DNA from: Megalonaias nervosa
Taxonomy: Eukaryota; Mollusca; Bivalvia; Unionida; Unionidae
Reading direction: 5' to 3'
Assembly: GCA_016617855.1 (NCBI GenBank)
Contig: JAECUM010003261.1
Coordinates: 31,569 to 95,568 of the forward strand
Length of the DNA: 64,000 bases
How positions within the stretch are numbered: position 1 is the first letter of the stretch; each line of letters opens with the position of its first letter. The notes beneath the pieces were generated by a model. The model worked only from the letters and a program-made list of their open reading frames with translations, was not told the origin of the DNA and did not search any database. This document shows, in pieces, positions 24,501 through 34,100 of this stretch. Made by a program: the position numbers and the translations under genes.

Positions 24501-27500
24501 AATTCAAACACATATACTACAAGTATGAATAGAATGGGTATGAATATAAAAAATTTTATACGCGTACAAAATATGTTGATACTAACATATAACACATATT
24601 TTTCAACTTGAAAATAAGGCATTGCTTAAAACTGCTAAACGCATTATTGAGAAATAAAGCACATCATTAAAATAAGATAATGCAGCTATCTAGCTATCTA
24701 TCGTGTTTCTTGCTTTGGTCTCACTTCTCCCTGATTAGCTCCCACTTCTCCCTGTTTAGCTCCCACTTCTCCCTGTTCTGACCAAAAGGAGAAGTCACTT
24801 CTCCCTAAAATTTAAGTCTAGCTTGACCCCTGTATATTGTAATTATATTCCTCTTTAAAATCTGTTAATCAAAATTGTAAATATGGAATTTTTCAAAGAT
24901 AAGACACAACTCATTGTATAATGTCTATGCAAAGACCACTGGCCTTATTACAGAAGATCTTACCAAAGGCAATATGAATTTGACTGTCAGGTAGTTGCCT
25001 CATATCATATTGTACATCTTATTGATGGCAATATATTTTTTAAAGTAGATATCTGATATCAAATTGCATATCATATCAACGGCAATAAGAATTTGACTGT
25101 CAAGTAGTTACCTGATATCATACTGCACATTTTTAAGGTCTTTATCCCATGCCTTTTTCTTTCTTTCTCCTTCCTCCTTGTTAAGAGCCTCATCAACTTG
25201 TGCAATAACACCTGCAATAGTCATATAAATCATTTAATATATACATTAACTTATAAATTGAGTCATACTGCAAAAAAAGATCCAGATCTGCCACAGCATA
25301 ATGCACCTGCAGATCATGGTCTATTACTGAATAACAAACTGCACAGACCCAGATCTGCCAGAGCATTATGTGATGGCAGATTTGGGTCTGTGCAGTTTGC
25401 AGTTGGAATCAACTTATGTATTTGTTGTGGGGTTTTTTAAAATGTTTAACATTGATTTAACAATCTGAGTCATATCATTAAGATGTTTGCAGTGTAGTAG
25501 TTTATAGTGCTGTCTAGCACTGGGCATCATACCGCAGACATATGGCATCATGTTCCACACAGACACATTATCCTGGCATCAGGCTGACCAGTCCTAACAC
25601 TAACCTCTTAAAGCTGAGTGCCAAGTGCGGCAGCTGCTAGTACCATTTTTATAAGTCTTTAGAATGACTCTGCTGGGATGTGAACTTGTGACTGCCTGCA
25701 TCCGAGGCAGACGCTCTAACCACTTAGGCCCCCAAAGCAGTTGAATCAATTTATAAGTAAGTACATATGGTAATGTATATCTGTATAAAGTGGGATAAAT
25801 AACAAAATAAAATGTTTACATTCAGCAAGGAAACTCCAACATATTGCTGAAAACATACCAAAACAATGAACTTTACCAGAAGAATGGACAAATAATTTCA
25901 ACACTATATACAGGGCTGTTCAAGCTGGATACCAAGATGCCTTGGACAAGTAATTTTTGTCAGACAACTACTTGACAATAAGTTTAGTCCCACACAGGTA
26001 CAATTTTTGAAAACAATGTCCAAATTTCATTTTCAAGACTTATGCACTACTTTTTTCCAATACCAATCTCTTGCAGATCAACATTTTATCTTTATAACCA
26101 TGTCATAGTAAGTGCAGAGTCCAACACTGACTAAAAGCATGTGCCAAAGAAATGTGATTATCCAAACATCCAGAAATGATAAGTTTGCAAACAAAGAATG
26201 GCTTTATTTTACTGAGATTGGAATAAAAAAGTTGTTGCAACAAAGTACTGATAGGTTTTCTAATAATAAGTGATGCGTGTTTAGGGTCAATTTTTTTTCT
26301 AAACTGCAGGTAGACATAGTATATCAGGATAGTAATCTTTTGGTTTGTCCAAAGCAAATGGGGACTAAAGCAATACTTTTTTTTGTTTTGTAAAGAGTTA
26401 ATTTTAAAGTCTGGAATGGATTTAAACTGTTTGATAATTTTCATATAGTACATACAAAAAAATACATGGAGTTAGGGCTATTGTAGATGTCTTAATCCTA
26501 TTATGTTTCTCAATTAATGCAGATAGAGGTGAGAAATAAATTAACATCAGCTTGAATCAATATAACTGATAATTATTCATTGCTGGATTAAATTACATTC
26601 TGTTTACTGAGGCAAAATTAAGCATCCTTTTAGATGTTCTGATACTCTTTGCGGGGGTGGGGAAGGGGGTGCTGGCAATAAAGACAAGAAACTTCTTTTT
26701 CACATCTGGTAAGTCGAAAAATAAAATTAGCTATTATTCTTTCAAAATGTCAACTAGAAAAGTAAAATGAACAGTCTAGTCATTCTAGAAACAAAAACGG
26801 AATTTATATCTCACAGTACATCACAGACAATGTTTATTACATTATAATCTAATACAGTAATAATAGTCCACCTCTTTGTAACGGGCCACTCAAGAAGGGG
26901 ATGACAAAACCTAGTAATACCAGTCAATATGAAGCCCACACAATTTACAAAAGCTCCTCTAGACAGTATTACAGGTATTAGACAATGCTAAATAAAGACA
27001 ATTATTAAGTTAAAAAATTTGGCAAGTGGTGAGGAAAAAAACTGTATACCCCTCATATAACCATACTAATTTAAAAGTGCTGCCTTCAGAAGAAAATCCT
27101 ACAGCAGCACTAGAATACTTTTACCATAAAAGACTGGTATAACAACTTTAATTTCATTATCATGACACTGATACCAAATGAAGGAGTGATCTCCATATTT
27201 TGAATTGACTAGGAAGACAATAATTAAAACACTTGAAAATGATCATTGCAACATTTTTGCAAATCTTTCTAATCTGCAAATCAATTAAGATTTCTTTATA
27301 CCACCATTTATTAAATTCATAACTGATGGTGACAGTTCTTCTTGATCTTAGTAAAATGTATTAATTGTCCATGATTATTCATGCTGTTTATGCAAATAAA
27401 ATTACTGGAAAAACATGTTCCAACTCAAACTGGACTAAGTATATCTGAAGATGTTTTTTTTTTTTTTAAATTTAATTACAGAAATCTAAGTTTACTTTTT

Positions 27501-28000
27501 GCAACATTTTTGGGGACTTAAAATAGTTTTGGGGAACTCTAATTTTTTAATATACTTTTCCTCCATAACATCCCATCAAGAGTTCTATATAATGTCAAAA
27601 TTTTAGACTATCTGAAAAAGTGACAAGTCCCAAGAGTTTCACATTTCTGAGAGGCTGAGAGTCTCCATGTTGGGTAAAAGAAAAAACTGTTGGATATACA
27701 TTTTTTCTCATATAAAATCTTAATTGCATAGTATTAACCTTGTTCGAACTCCTCCTGATTGAAGACATCAAGACCCAATCCCTGAAGTTCAGCTGAAGCT
27801 TGGTCATCAAGGTGAGCCAATGGGATCAGTTCCTTATTGATATGAAATACATGCATGCTCTTTTTGTCTAATGCTGGTCCATTGATGGAGTCCTCACTCT
27901 GAGATTGTGAAGAATCTGGTGTTGATACTTTAAGAACTCCCAGTGGGATGGATGATGATATATCTTGAAGGCTATCTTCATGTGATGTGCATGTGCTCAT
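9417..28000 (-). CDS. ERCC6: ERCC6 (CSB) SWI/SNF-family ATPase, 5' half, 11 coding exons
   Basis: ERCC6/CSB is a nuclear DNA-dependent ATPase that remodels chromatin and rescues stalled RNA polymerase II in transcription-coupled repair. Exons, in gene order: 28000-27739, 25211-25112, 22757-22637, 21927-21822, 20792-20656, 19762-19321, 19011-18825, 17355-17227, 16571-16419, 13700-13565, 9587-9417. All have GT/AG borders and join in phase into exactly 648 codons. An N-terminal block ([10 protein letters not shown]), a coiled-coil region, [13 protein letters not shown], an acidic region, [14 protein letters not shown], motif [10 protein letters not shown] (Lys about 524) and motif II DEGH (about 630) match ERCC6 in order and spacing. 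Motifs III-VI and the C-terminus lie left of the window. An upstream 3' splice site at 28,121-28,123 suggests a separate 5' UTR exon. The introns are full of mobile elements. Confidence 0.95.
9588..10720. other. ERCC6 intron sequence, nothing recognised
   Basis: AT-rich intron between the motif II exon and the hAT-like element. I see no ORF, exon or clear repeat. Confidence 0.5.
11221..11381. repeat. 32-bp tandem repeat, five units
   Basis: Five units of about 32 bp built on ACTTCCAGTGTGGCACACAG plus AAATATGTCTAT, 80-97% alike. It lies inside the hAT-like element. The plus-strand ORF across it is a repeat artefact. Confidence 0.9.
11742..12600 (-). pseudogene. Zinc-finger transposase-like remnant of the hAT-like element
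   Basis: At about 12,345-12,540 the minus strand encodes [18 protein letters not shown], then [20 protein letters not shown] and [13 protein letters not shown]. The CSLC...H....H spacing resembles BED-type fingers of hAT-derived proteins. Downstream, stops break the frame, and a further open stretch lies at 12,053-11,742. I recognise the finger-like part but cannot identify the RNase H-fold catalytic residues. Confidence 0.45.
13565..13700 (-). CDS. ERCC6: ERCC6 coding exon 10, helicase motif Ia
   Basis: Encodes [20 protein letters not shown], then [21 protein letters not shown] chose the acceptor CCCAAAG at 13,701-13,702, not the nearer ACGCACAG, because only the former keeps the phase with exon 9. 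Donor GAG|GTAAGG. Confidence 0.92.
13844..14195 (+). repeat. 62-bp tandem repeat, nearly six units
   Basis: The units begin GTACTGTCAAGATGCAACTC and carry GGCAATAATTTTAGTGTCAT; starts are spaced exactly 62 bp (13,906, 13,968, 14,030 and so on). The array ends directly before the CR1-like LINE remnant, in the same intron. Confidence 0.92.
14240..14940 (+). pseudogene. CR1/L2-like LINE endonuclease remnant with in-frame internal amplification
   Basis: The sequence starts with a hydrophobic leader, then [14 protein letters not shown] and [12 protein letters not shown], the start of the AP-endonuclease domain of CR1-type LINEs (typical form ...EPNPGP...LHLNIRS). After stops and shifts comes GLYRPPNSE, the endonuclease YRPPNS motif, repeated by a 39-bp tandem amplification (14,643-14,812). 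[20 protein letters not shown] and LVCDINDE follow, which fit the loop with the conserved GD-N. The reverse transcriptase was not found. Confidence 0.65.
14643..14812 (+). repeat. 39-bp tandem repeat (13 codons) inside the LINE endonuclease relic
   Basis: Four units of 39 bp encode [17 protein letters not shown] peptides in frame; the last unit diverges ([12 protein letters not shown]). A unit is ATCATTTGTTGGAGGGCTAT plus ACAGACCACCAAATAGTGA. Antisense ORFs over it are shadows. Confidence 0.92.
15450..15990 (-). pseudogene. DIRS-like retrotransposon RNase H relic
   Basis: Read on the minus strand: [13 protein letters not shown] (RNase H first Asp), [19 protein letters not shown] (Glu helix) and [19 protein letters not shown] (third Asp). 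Then come [20 protein letters not shown] and LGSM, which resemble the end of DIRS-type RNase H ending in ...ADALSR.GRGLGSEW. Frameshifts and stops interrupt it. DIRS elements use a tyrosine recombinase; none was found here. Confidence 0.5.
16419..16571 (-). CDS. ERCC6: ERCC6 coding exon 9, helicase motif I (Walker A)
   Basis: Encodes [20 protein letters not shown] then [20 protein letters not shown]. The Q-like motif and Walker A are intact. The nucleotide-binding Lys is residue about 524 of the joined product. Acceptor ATTTACAG and donor TTC|GTAAGT. Confidence 0.96.
16572..17226. other. ERCC6 intron, nothing recognised
   Basis: AT-rich intronic sequence between the exons for motif I and the domain entry. 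No repeat family or ORF that I can support. Confidence 0.5.
17227..17355 (-). CDS. ERCC6: ERCC6 coding exon 8
   Basis: Encodes [20 protein letters not shown], then [20 protein letters not shown] and LF. The stretch leading into LHVPG..WSKLFNYQ is the conserved entry to the SNF2 ATPase domain. Acceptor AACATCAG and donor TTTAA|GTAAGT. Confidence 0.92.
17356..18824. other. ERCC6 intron, nothing recognised
   Basis: 1.47 kb of AT-rich intron without a recognisable element. The plus-strand ORF at 18,630-18,842 overlaps the donor end of exon 7 and is a shadow. Confidence 0.5.
18825..19011 (-). CDS. ERCC6: ERCC6 coding exon 7
   Basis: Basic [10 protein letters not shown], which may act as a nuclear localisation signal, then [15 protein letters not shown] and the conserved [15 protein letters not shown], which precedes the helicase core in ERCC6. 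Acceptor ACATTGTAG and donor AAG|GTAAAC. Confidence 0.92.
19321..19762 (-). CDS. ERCC6: ERCC6 coding exon 6, Lys/Ser-rich and acidic region
   Basis: This is the largest exon (442 bp). It runs from [11 protein letters not shown] through Ser/Arg/Lys-rich sequence to a Glu tract (seven consecutive Glu, then EEEEEDQ) and [20 protein letters not shown]. The acidic tract is encoded by a GAG-rich run, so its length may vary between alleles. Acidic stretches occur at the same place in ERCC6. Acceptor CAATTAAAG is weak, but the phase is exact; donor A|GTAAGT. Confidence 0.9.
20656..20792 (-). CDS. ERCC6: ERCC6 coding exon 5
   Basis: Contains [17 protein letters not shown], a strongly conserved ERCC6 block (human LIRTGQMTPFGT). 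Acceptor CCTTTTTAG and donor GAG|GTACTT; it ends in phase 0. Confidence 0.93.
20908..20967. repeat. Hairpin MITE family H, copy 1
   Basis: A near-perfect 60-bp palindrome whose arms read AAACTGCACAGACCCAGACC and its inverse. Copies recur at 25,336-25,398 and 54,365-54,433. A second, weaker related foldback (GACCCTGATCTG... GCAGATCAGGATC) follows at 20,980-21,046. It lies in an ERCC6 intron. Confidence 0.88.
21822..21927 (-). CDS. ERCC6: ERCC6 coding exon 4
   Basis: Encodes [20 protein letters not shown] then [15 protein letters not shown]; it continues the coiled coil and then turns acidic. Acceptor TTTTTTCAG and donor CAG|GTTATC. Confidence 0.88.
22472..22529. repeat. Very short palindromic repeat with 10-bp inverted ends
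   Basis: GGCTGTTCCA at the left and TGGAACAGCC at the right, 58 bp overall. It could be a tiny MITE. No second clean copy was found in the window. Confidence 0.4.
22637..22757 (-). CDS. ERCC6: ERCC6 coding exon 3
   Basis: Encodes [19 protein letters not shown] to [14 protein letters not shown], a predicted coiled coil like the N-terminal coiled-coil region of ERCC6. Acceptor TATTTACAG and donor AAA|GTAAGA; it ends in phase 0. Confidence 0.9.
23146..24832. mobile_element. Non-autonomous element with hAT-like ends, about 1.69 kb
   Basis: Ends are inverted: CAGGGGTCACGCTA at 23,146 and, inverted, TAGCTTGACCCCTG ending at 24,832. AATTATAT precedes the left end (23,138-23,145) and recurs at 24,841-24,848, eight bases past the right end. 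It might be the target duplication with eight extra terminal bases. The interior has no transposase ORF. Near the right end (24,718-24,806) is a direct repeat built on CCCACTTCTCCCTGTTTAGC. It lies in ERCC6 intron 2. Confidence 0.55.
25112..25211 (-). CDS. ERCC6: ERCC6 coding exon 2
   Basis: Encodes [20 protein letters not shown] onward to VQYDIR. Acceptor CTATTGCAG and donor AG|GTAACT. It enters at phase 1 and leaves at phase 2, matching its neighbours. It corresponds to the charged region after the N-terminal motif. Confidence 0.9.
25336..25398. repeat. Hairpin MITE family H, copy 2
   Basis: A palindrome with arms AAACTGCACAGACCCAGATC and its inverse. A weaker, partial foldback of related sequence (AGATCCAGATCTGCCACAGC, 25,279-25,298) precedes it. 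In the intron just upstream of ERCC6 exon 2. Confidence 0.88.
25465..25735 (-). repeat. tRNA-derived SINE family B, copy 1
   Basis: Minus strand: the tRNA-like head (GGCCTAAGTGGTTAGAGCGT, then a degraded B box) lies at 25,690-25,735. The body contains GTACTAGCAGCTGCCGCACT and TTAGTGTTAGGACTGGTCAG. The same unit is at 30,598-30,854 (minus) and begins at 63,839 (plus). It is a family distinct from A. Confidence 0.82.
25736..27738. other. ERCC6 intron 1, nothing firmly recognised
   Basis: AT-rich. The minus ORF at 26,103-26,453 has low-complexity, hydrophobic composition and no family resemblance; I do not call it a gene. Confidence 0.45.
27739..28000 (-). CDS. ERCC6: ERCC6 coding exon 1 (start codon)
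   Basis: It begins [14 protein letters not shown] and ends ...NQEEFEQ plus one base. The block [18 protein letters not shown] matches the conserved N-terminal segment of ERCC6. The donor reads AACAAG|GTTAAT. The ATG is the first in frame, and an acceptor-like TTTTATTTTACAG ends at 28,121, giving a plausible 5' UTR of about 120 bases in the same exon. That leader contains one short upstream ATG. Confidence 0.9.
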
Positions 28001-28123
28001 TTCTGTAATTGATGTTTGATCTATGTCTTCTTTTTAAGCAGTTTACTATAGCTTCTCCAAAAAGTTAGCAAGATTTTGTCAAACTAAAAGAAGCATTCTT
28101 GTGTAAACCCTACTGTTCACCTG

Positions 28124-29364
28124 TAAAATAAAACAAGGTATGATGATGGCAGCATTTTTGCAAAACTGCAGGACAAAACAAAGATGTTAAGTACATGTAC
28201 ATTGTCACAGAAACTGAAATATGGAGACATGCTCACCATCCTGGGGCAGAATCCAAAGTTTTTAAATTCCATTTAAATATTTATAAATGTATTGAATGAC
28301 TAATGACAAGCATCATTTTCACAAGTTGTTGTGGCACAGCTGCAAATGAGATGTTTATGCTGAAACCTAATCTCTTCTGGGATTTTGACTCCCGAGTTAT
28401 TTTTTATTATTATTTCACCCTCTTAGACATGTGAAGAATTAACAAATCTAGTACAAAAAGATAACACTGAATCTGGGGTGGCATTCTTACAGTTTGATAC
28501 TGGACAGTCCGGTTTAACCGACAACTGTGTTGGGATTTGTTTCAAATTATCCTAAATTCTGAAATTGTGGTTTTAATGTATCCAGATACTAAATTCACTT
28601 TTAATCACTACCTTTTAAAATGTTTTTCTTCATTATGTTTCAAATTATACGCTGTGCGTTTTGTCCAATTTTATCTATCTACATTGTAAACAATATGCTC
28701 TGAGTGTGATTGTATGTCTTGCAAACCATGCTGGTTGTAATGCCTCGTTTGTTTTATGTCGGTATAAAGCTCGTAGAGCTTATGTTGAATTTTTGTTTTA
28801 AATCAAGCCGACGTAAAATAAATCTTTTCTTAACTGGTCTGTTCCCTGCATATGTGCAAATGAGTGCCTGGTATTTCTGCTGTTTAGTCAACGGCCATCA
28901 TACCCGAATCTGAAGTGGTGGGATTGGGCCTAATTGAAACCTTTGTTTCATTTTATTTTGTCTTCGAAGCCAATACACCGTATTTAAGTCGAAACTATTA
29001 ACAATACATACGTCGAGCTGACAATACCAACCTTTGATTTCAACTAAAATTGAGAGCGTGTTCTCAGTGTTTAGAGCTCTTTTGCTGATTGTTCTGTTCG
29101 ACCCAAAATATATTACACAACTACTAGTTTATTGTTGTAAGCGGCCCGGTTTTGTAGTTACCATTTGAGTTTTGAGGAAGTTAATTTACTCAATGGATAC
29201 ATTGGATGATTAACTATGATAATATTTTTGTGTATGTTATGCCAATCTTTCTCATTAAAAAAAGCATCTATGCCATTTTCCTTATACGGATGTGACTGTT
29301 GTTGTCAATTACATTGACGCACTTATTCGCCTTCATCGAAGGGGAATAACTTCTGAGTAAACAA
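28124..29364. promoter_or_regulatory. Divergent intergenic region between ERCC6 and ASPSCR1
   Basis: The start codons face away from each other, 1,364 bp apart. The region should contain both promoters and the ERCC6 5' UTR exon(s). I see no TATA box or CpG island with confidence; CpG dinucleotides become more frequent toward 29,300-29,450. The plus ORF at 28,710-28,913 is not supported. Confidence 0.55.
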
Positions 29365-29442
29365 ATGGCGACCGTGCAGGTATTGTGCCCGAATGGGCAC
29401 CGGCAAAATATCAAAATTACACCGAATACCAAAATCCTTCAG
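29365..29442 (+). CDS. ASPSCR1: ASPSCR1 exon 1 (start codon)
   Basis: 26 codons, MATVQVLCPNGHRQNIKITP to TKILQ, in phase 0. The context ACAAATGG gives A at -3 and G at +4, a good initiation context. Donor CAG|GTATAA. Confidence 0.93.
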
Positions 29443-31055
29443 GTATAAGATGAAGATTCGCTTATACAGGAGAGTTAATGTTACGATTTTTAGGCATTGT
29501 CAATAGCATTATTATTTATCGTCCAGATAAAGGGCTATCAAAATAGATATTGGCTTTAAATTTTGCAATATCATCCGGTAATGATGGGTAATTATAGCAC
29601 GCCACAGGGGCTCGTTACAGAGAAAATTCGGAGTATCCGTCAGTGAATAGAGGGGTGGAGTCCAACACGTGTTATATTGTCATAGGTTGGACTCCCAGCC
29701 CTCTATTCATTGACGGATACTCCTTATTCCTTGTAACTAACCCCGTGTAGCACAGTGGCTGCACATTTCGGTCCATAATATACTCCGCACATTACGGGGT
29801 CGATTTATAGCGAAGTTAGTTTATTACAGATTCGGTTTGTACAAGTTTAAGTTAACTGGAGAAGTCGCCCAATTGCATCTGGAGAAGACGCCCAAAGATC
29901 TCGGCGGCACAATTTATGCAAATACTGCCCAAGTATACCCAAATACTGCCCAAATATACCCAAATACTCTCAAATACTGTCCACAAACAAGCACGTGATA
30001 AATTTACAACTAAAGAGATTTTTAAATTTATTGCAAAGTCTGGGTTAAAATGAAATACATTAAATTACTAAAGCAATTAGAGATTTTTTGTACAAAACAT
30101 AACGAACATCTCCAATTACCATTTGCTCAGAAATTATCGACAGAGTCAGGGAATACATATATGTTCCTAATTTGCATACTTAATTGCAGATATCTATATT
30201 CTAGAATAATGTTAGTTTTTATTTGTGGGCACACCTTCGACATTTAGATACTATTTGCTTTTGGCCTCGAGTGTGTCCCCCCCCCCATGGCTTTTTGTTT
30301 GAAACTTTCAAAGGTTTTTATGTGTTCCTGTTCCCACCCTCTGATATTTATGTGTTGTTTTTTCCATAAAAAATAAAAAGGAAGTTTGAATAGAAAATGT
30401 ATTTATATGATTGTTTTTGTTGCGTTGGTTTCTCTTAATTTGCTACTTTCTTGGATGAATCGTTCTCTGAGGTTACTGTACATACAGGCCTATTAATTCC
30501 TCCACTCCCAGTACTTGATAGCTTTATTCTATAAGATTAATAACTTGTTATATGTTTTGTAGTATCACCCATTGACATATGTGTCTGTGGATTTTTATAT
30601 GTGTGTGTGTGTAATTTTTAACGTAGCTTTAATGATTTTTCAGTCATATCGCAACGATGTCTGCAGTGTGGCAGTTTATAGTGATATGTAGCACTGGGGC
30701 ATCATGCCGCAGACATGTAGCATGATGTCCCACCCAGTCACATTATCCTGACACCAGGCTGACCATTCCTAACACTAACCTTTTAATGCTGAGTGCCAAG
30801 CGAGGCAGCTGTTAGTACCATTGATGTAAGTCTTTAGTATGACTTGGCCGGAATGGATAATTATATAAGATGATCCCTATTTTCAGTGATCGTGGCCAAT
30901 AATCTTCTTACTGTCCATGTTTGCTATGTATATGCTATAACGTTTTGTCTGCTATATAGTTTCTGTGTCTGGACTGGACTTTTTTGGTCAGATTTGTTCT
31001 TTTGGTAATTTGGTGTTTATTTCTCCTAGAAAAGATATATACTCTGATGATCAGT

Positions 31056-31104
<49 letters not shown>

Positions 31105-34100
31105 TGCATCATTAGCTTTAGCTTTAATCCTTGAATGCATGCATATATATATAAAAATACTGCAAAATATACCCAAATACTTCTGAAGTCCTCCCAGAAA
31201 ATATATTTAAATGCTACTGAAACATGCAGATACTATCCTAATGCTGTAAAATATATTTAAATATATCCAAATAGACTCGGATGTTTGTATTATATCTCAT
31301 AACTTCAGTCTTTATTTTCATAGGCCTAATAATTATTTCTTTATTTGCGTCAATTCAAGTTGTATTTTCCACTGCTGAGTTTGTTCGATGGTTTGTTTTT
31401 TCCATTTTATGAAATCTCCGACAATTTAATTAAGTTTAATTCGTCCTAACTATTGCGTGTTAAATGTTAATGTTGGCCATTTCTAATAACTAAAATAAAC
31501 TCGTTAACTTGATTGATCAAGGGTAGAATTATCAAATCTTTCTGATATTCAAATCGTCATGTGAAGTCATTATCTGATAATTGACAGTAATGGGCTGAAT
31601 TAATGACATCATCCTTGGTTTTTTTCGAGTTCTCTGTCGTAACAGATAAGCAATTGTATTGTGAAAGGCACAATACTGCGCCTTTTTGGTAACTTTTGAC
31701 GCTGTGAAGGTGATTACATTCATATACAGGCAATAATGTAAAGTCAAATTATAATTAAAATAAGGTTATGTTTTATCTTTTATTAAAGTGGCGAAATGTA
31801 TTAAAATAGTAATTATTACCCAAATACAGATGTATCTTTCATACAACTAGCAATTAAAGCAGTTACAGTCTTATATAATTTATTTAATAATGTATTACCC
31901 CTTTACCTCATAGAGTGTATGGCTTTTTAGCCCTTTGGTAGCAAAGTTACCCAGTGCAGTGCACTATAAATAGAACACCTGTTACACTATTTGACTCCAT
32001 ACACATAGGCCTGCCTGTTAAGCAGTGTAGTGCATGTTATGTTTAACAGCAATTTTAACCATATTACATATTTGGTACACATATATTATGTACGGAAAGG
32101 TTTAAGAGTAAAATCCGATTGTTATAGCTGTATATTTATTTTTCACGGAAGAATTTTTTATGTGCTTTAAAATCTTGAGAGAACTTGTTCACCGTAAAGT
32201 CAGTGAAGCCGCGTGACCAAATGTAGCTGCGATTTCTCATATTCGAAATTTACAAGTTCTTTGTCTGCATCTACATCACTAAATCATCTGAATTTAATAA
32301 TTTATAAAAACTAATTGTTGCCTACATCAATATCAGAGCCTTTACCTAAGTTATTGAAGCTTTCATAGTTGTGATTCAAATCGTGAAAACTCGAGTAAGT
32401 AGCTGAACAAAATCTGTGACCTCCATATTGGAGCATGGAGAATACGACTCGGTTACTTTAAATAGCAGATTTCGACCTGAGCATAAACAGCGACCACGTG
32501 ATCTGACGTAATGGTCATTCACACCAAGGAATGTACTATCTAATGGGTTTTTTCCCGAAGATGGCGCTACGAAAACACGTTCAAAATGGCAGATGTTTAC
32601 AGTAGACGTCCAAAGGCGCTACATGCAGATGGTGTAGAGGCGTCAAAAAGTGCTGTATGCGAATCAGGTAGAGTAGTCAAAAGGTGTTGTATCGAATCAT
32701 GTAGAGACGTCAAAAGGCGCTTATATGAGGTAAAGGGTTAATTAATTAGGTACATGTACATGTTAGAAAATGTTTATTAACTATCGGTGCTTTATATTTG
32801 TTGTCCATTCAGCTCTTGGTCTTTTCCATTGGCCCGGTTTTCGTCTGGCAGTTTGTTTTGGTTGCTTGCACTTGTATATTCCATCTGATGAATGGACATA
32901 GCTGGACTCAGCTACTGTGGCAATCTGAGCAGCAAGAAATTTCTTGAAATGTTTTTCCTTCTCCATTACACTCTTTGAGTGCCAGGTTTGTTTGTCCAAA
33001 AGAAATGAAAGAGACTGACCAAAAAGCCTGTAGTTGCCAGCACCATACAAAGCTCAACGTAGGTCTGTGATCTGCGTTTTTGTAACGGAAGACAATCTGT
33101 CTACAAGTTCTGGGAGCTTTAGCTGTTTCCACTCAGTGGCTTGTTTTAAGCGATTGTTCTGCATTGTTATTGGTCCATAACTTTGAAATGATATTTGCTC
33201 TTAATGGTTGGTAAATGGGTTTTAACATTTTACCTTTGAAATGTGTTTCATAATATGTTTCAAATCTCGGATATTTATCGCAATATACAGAGAGGTTGCT
33301 TTCTTGCTTTGAAAACTCAAGGTTGTTTTTACTAAAATCTAAGCCATCTTTGTCTTCACCGAAGATTATGTTTATAATCTTCTCCCTCTCTTTATCATCA
33401 GAACCAGTTTTTTGAAGAAAATGCCTAATGTTATCTTTCAGATGTTTTGTACACAGCAGATAATTTGCTTTGGGGAAATTGTTTGTTAAAAAATTTCTTT
33501 TTGCTTTCTCATCATCAGTTCCAAATGTCAAATTTTGTGAGTCAAGTTTTTCTCTAACATGTGAAAAAAAATGGTGATAAGTACGCTGCTCACCATCCCA
33601 GTGAAGACAACGAGGTCCTGGAAAAATTGGATACTGGTTAGATTTTCTGCTAACCATGCTTCTGTTCTTATAACACATTGTTGTTCAAACACTTTACCAA
33701 GATTAAATGTTCTGTCGATGCCAATCACACTGCCTTCCTCCCCAAAACAGTTTTTCTTCAAGTCTAATATTTGATCATCAGAGTACAAAATTATAATTGG
33801 CTGTATTCCTTTCGTCATTGTAACTCCTTGGACGAAAGGGTTGTCATGTAGCTCTCTGATTATTGTCAATATTTCGTCCTCAATATTGTTTCCATGCACC
33901 CTCTGAGGTATTTCCTTTTTGTTTTCTCTGTGGATTTTATCCTGGAGTTGGCGACCTGATTTAGATGCCATGAAGCTGTCATCATCAGCCATCTTGCTGA
34001 CCACTTCCATCGCCTTCTTCCTCCCAACCTTTTCGTATGCCATTTGGAGGATACATGGATCTGTTCTTGTATTTGATTCACCACTTTTTGAGTTTCCATG

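Larger units (their letters stand above)
29858..31155 (+). repeat. Left terminal inverted repeat of the Mutator-like element
   Basis: It begins GGAGAAGTCGCCCAATTGCA, then AAATACTGCCCAA repeats, then about 560 bp that match the right arm inverted (for example TTTGTGGGCACACCTT and GGCCTCGAGTGTGTCCC). After the SINE, the match resumes at 30,866 (CCCTATTTTCAGTGATCGTG) and runs to the (TA)n at 31,057-31,100 and CTTTAATCCTTGAATGCATG. Confidence 0.8.

Noticed and set aside
25912..25930. Further copies of the 58-bp GGCTGTTCCA palindrome (also near 9,792)
   Set aside because: Only one end resembles it at each place; no paired inverted end was found.
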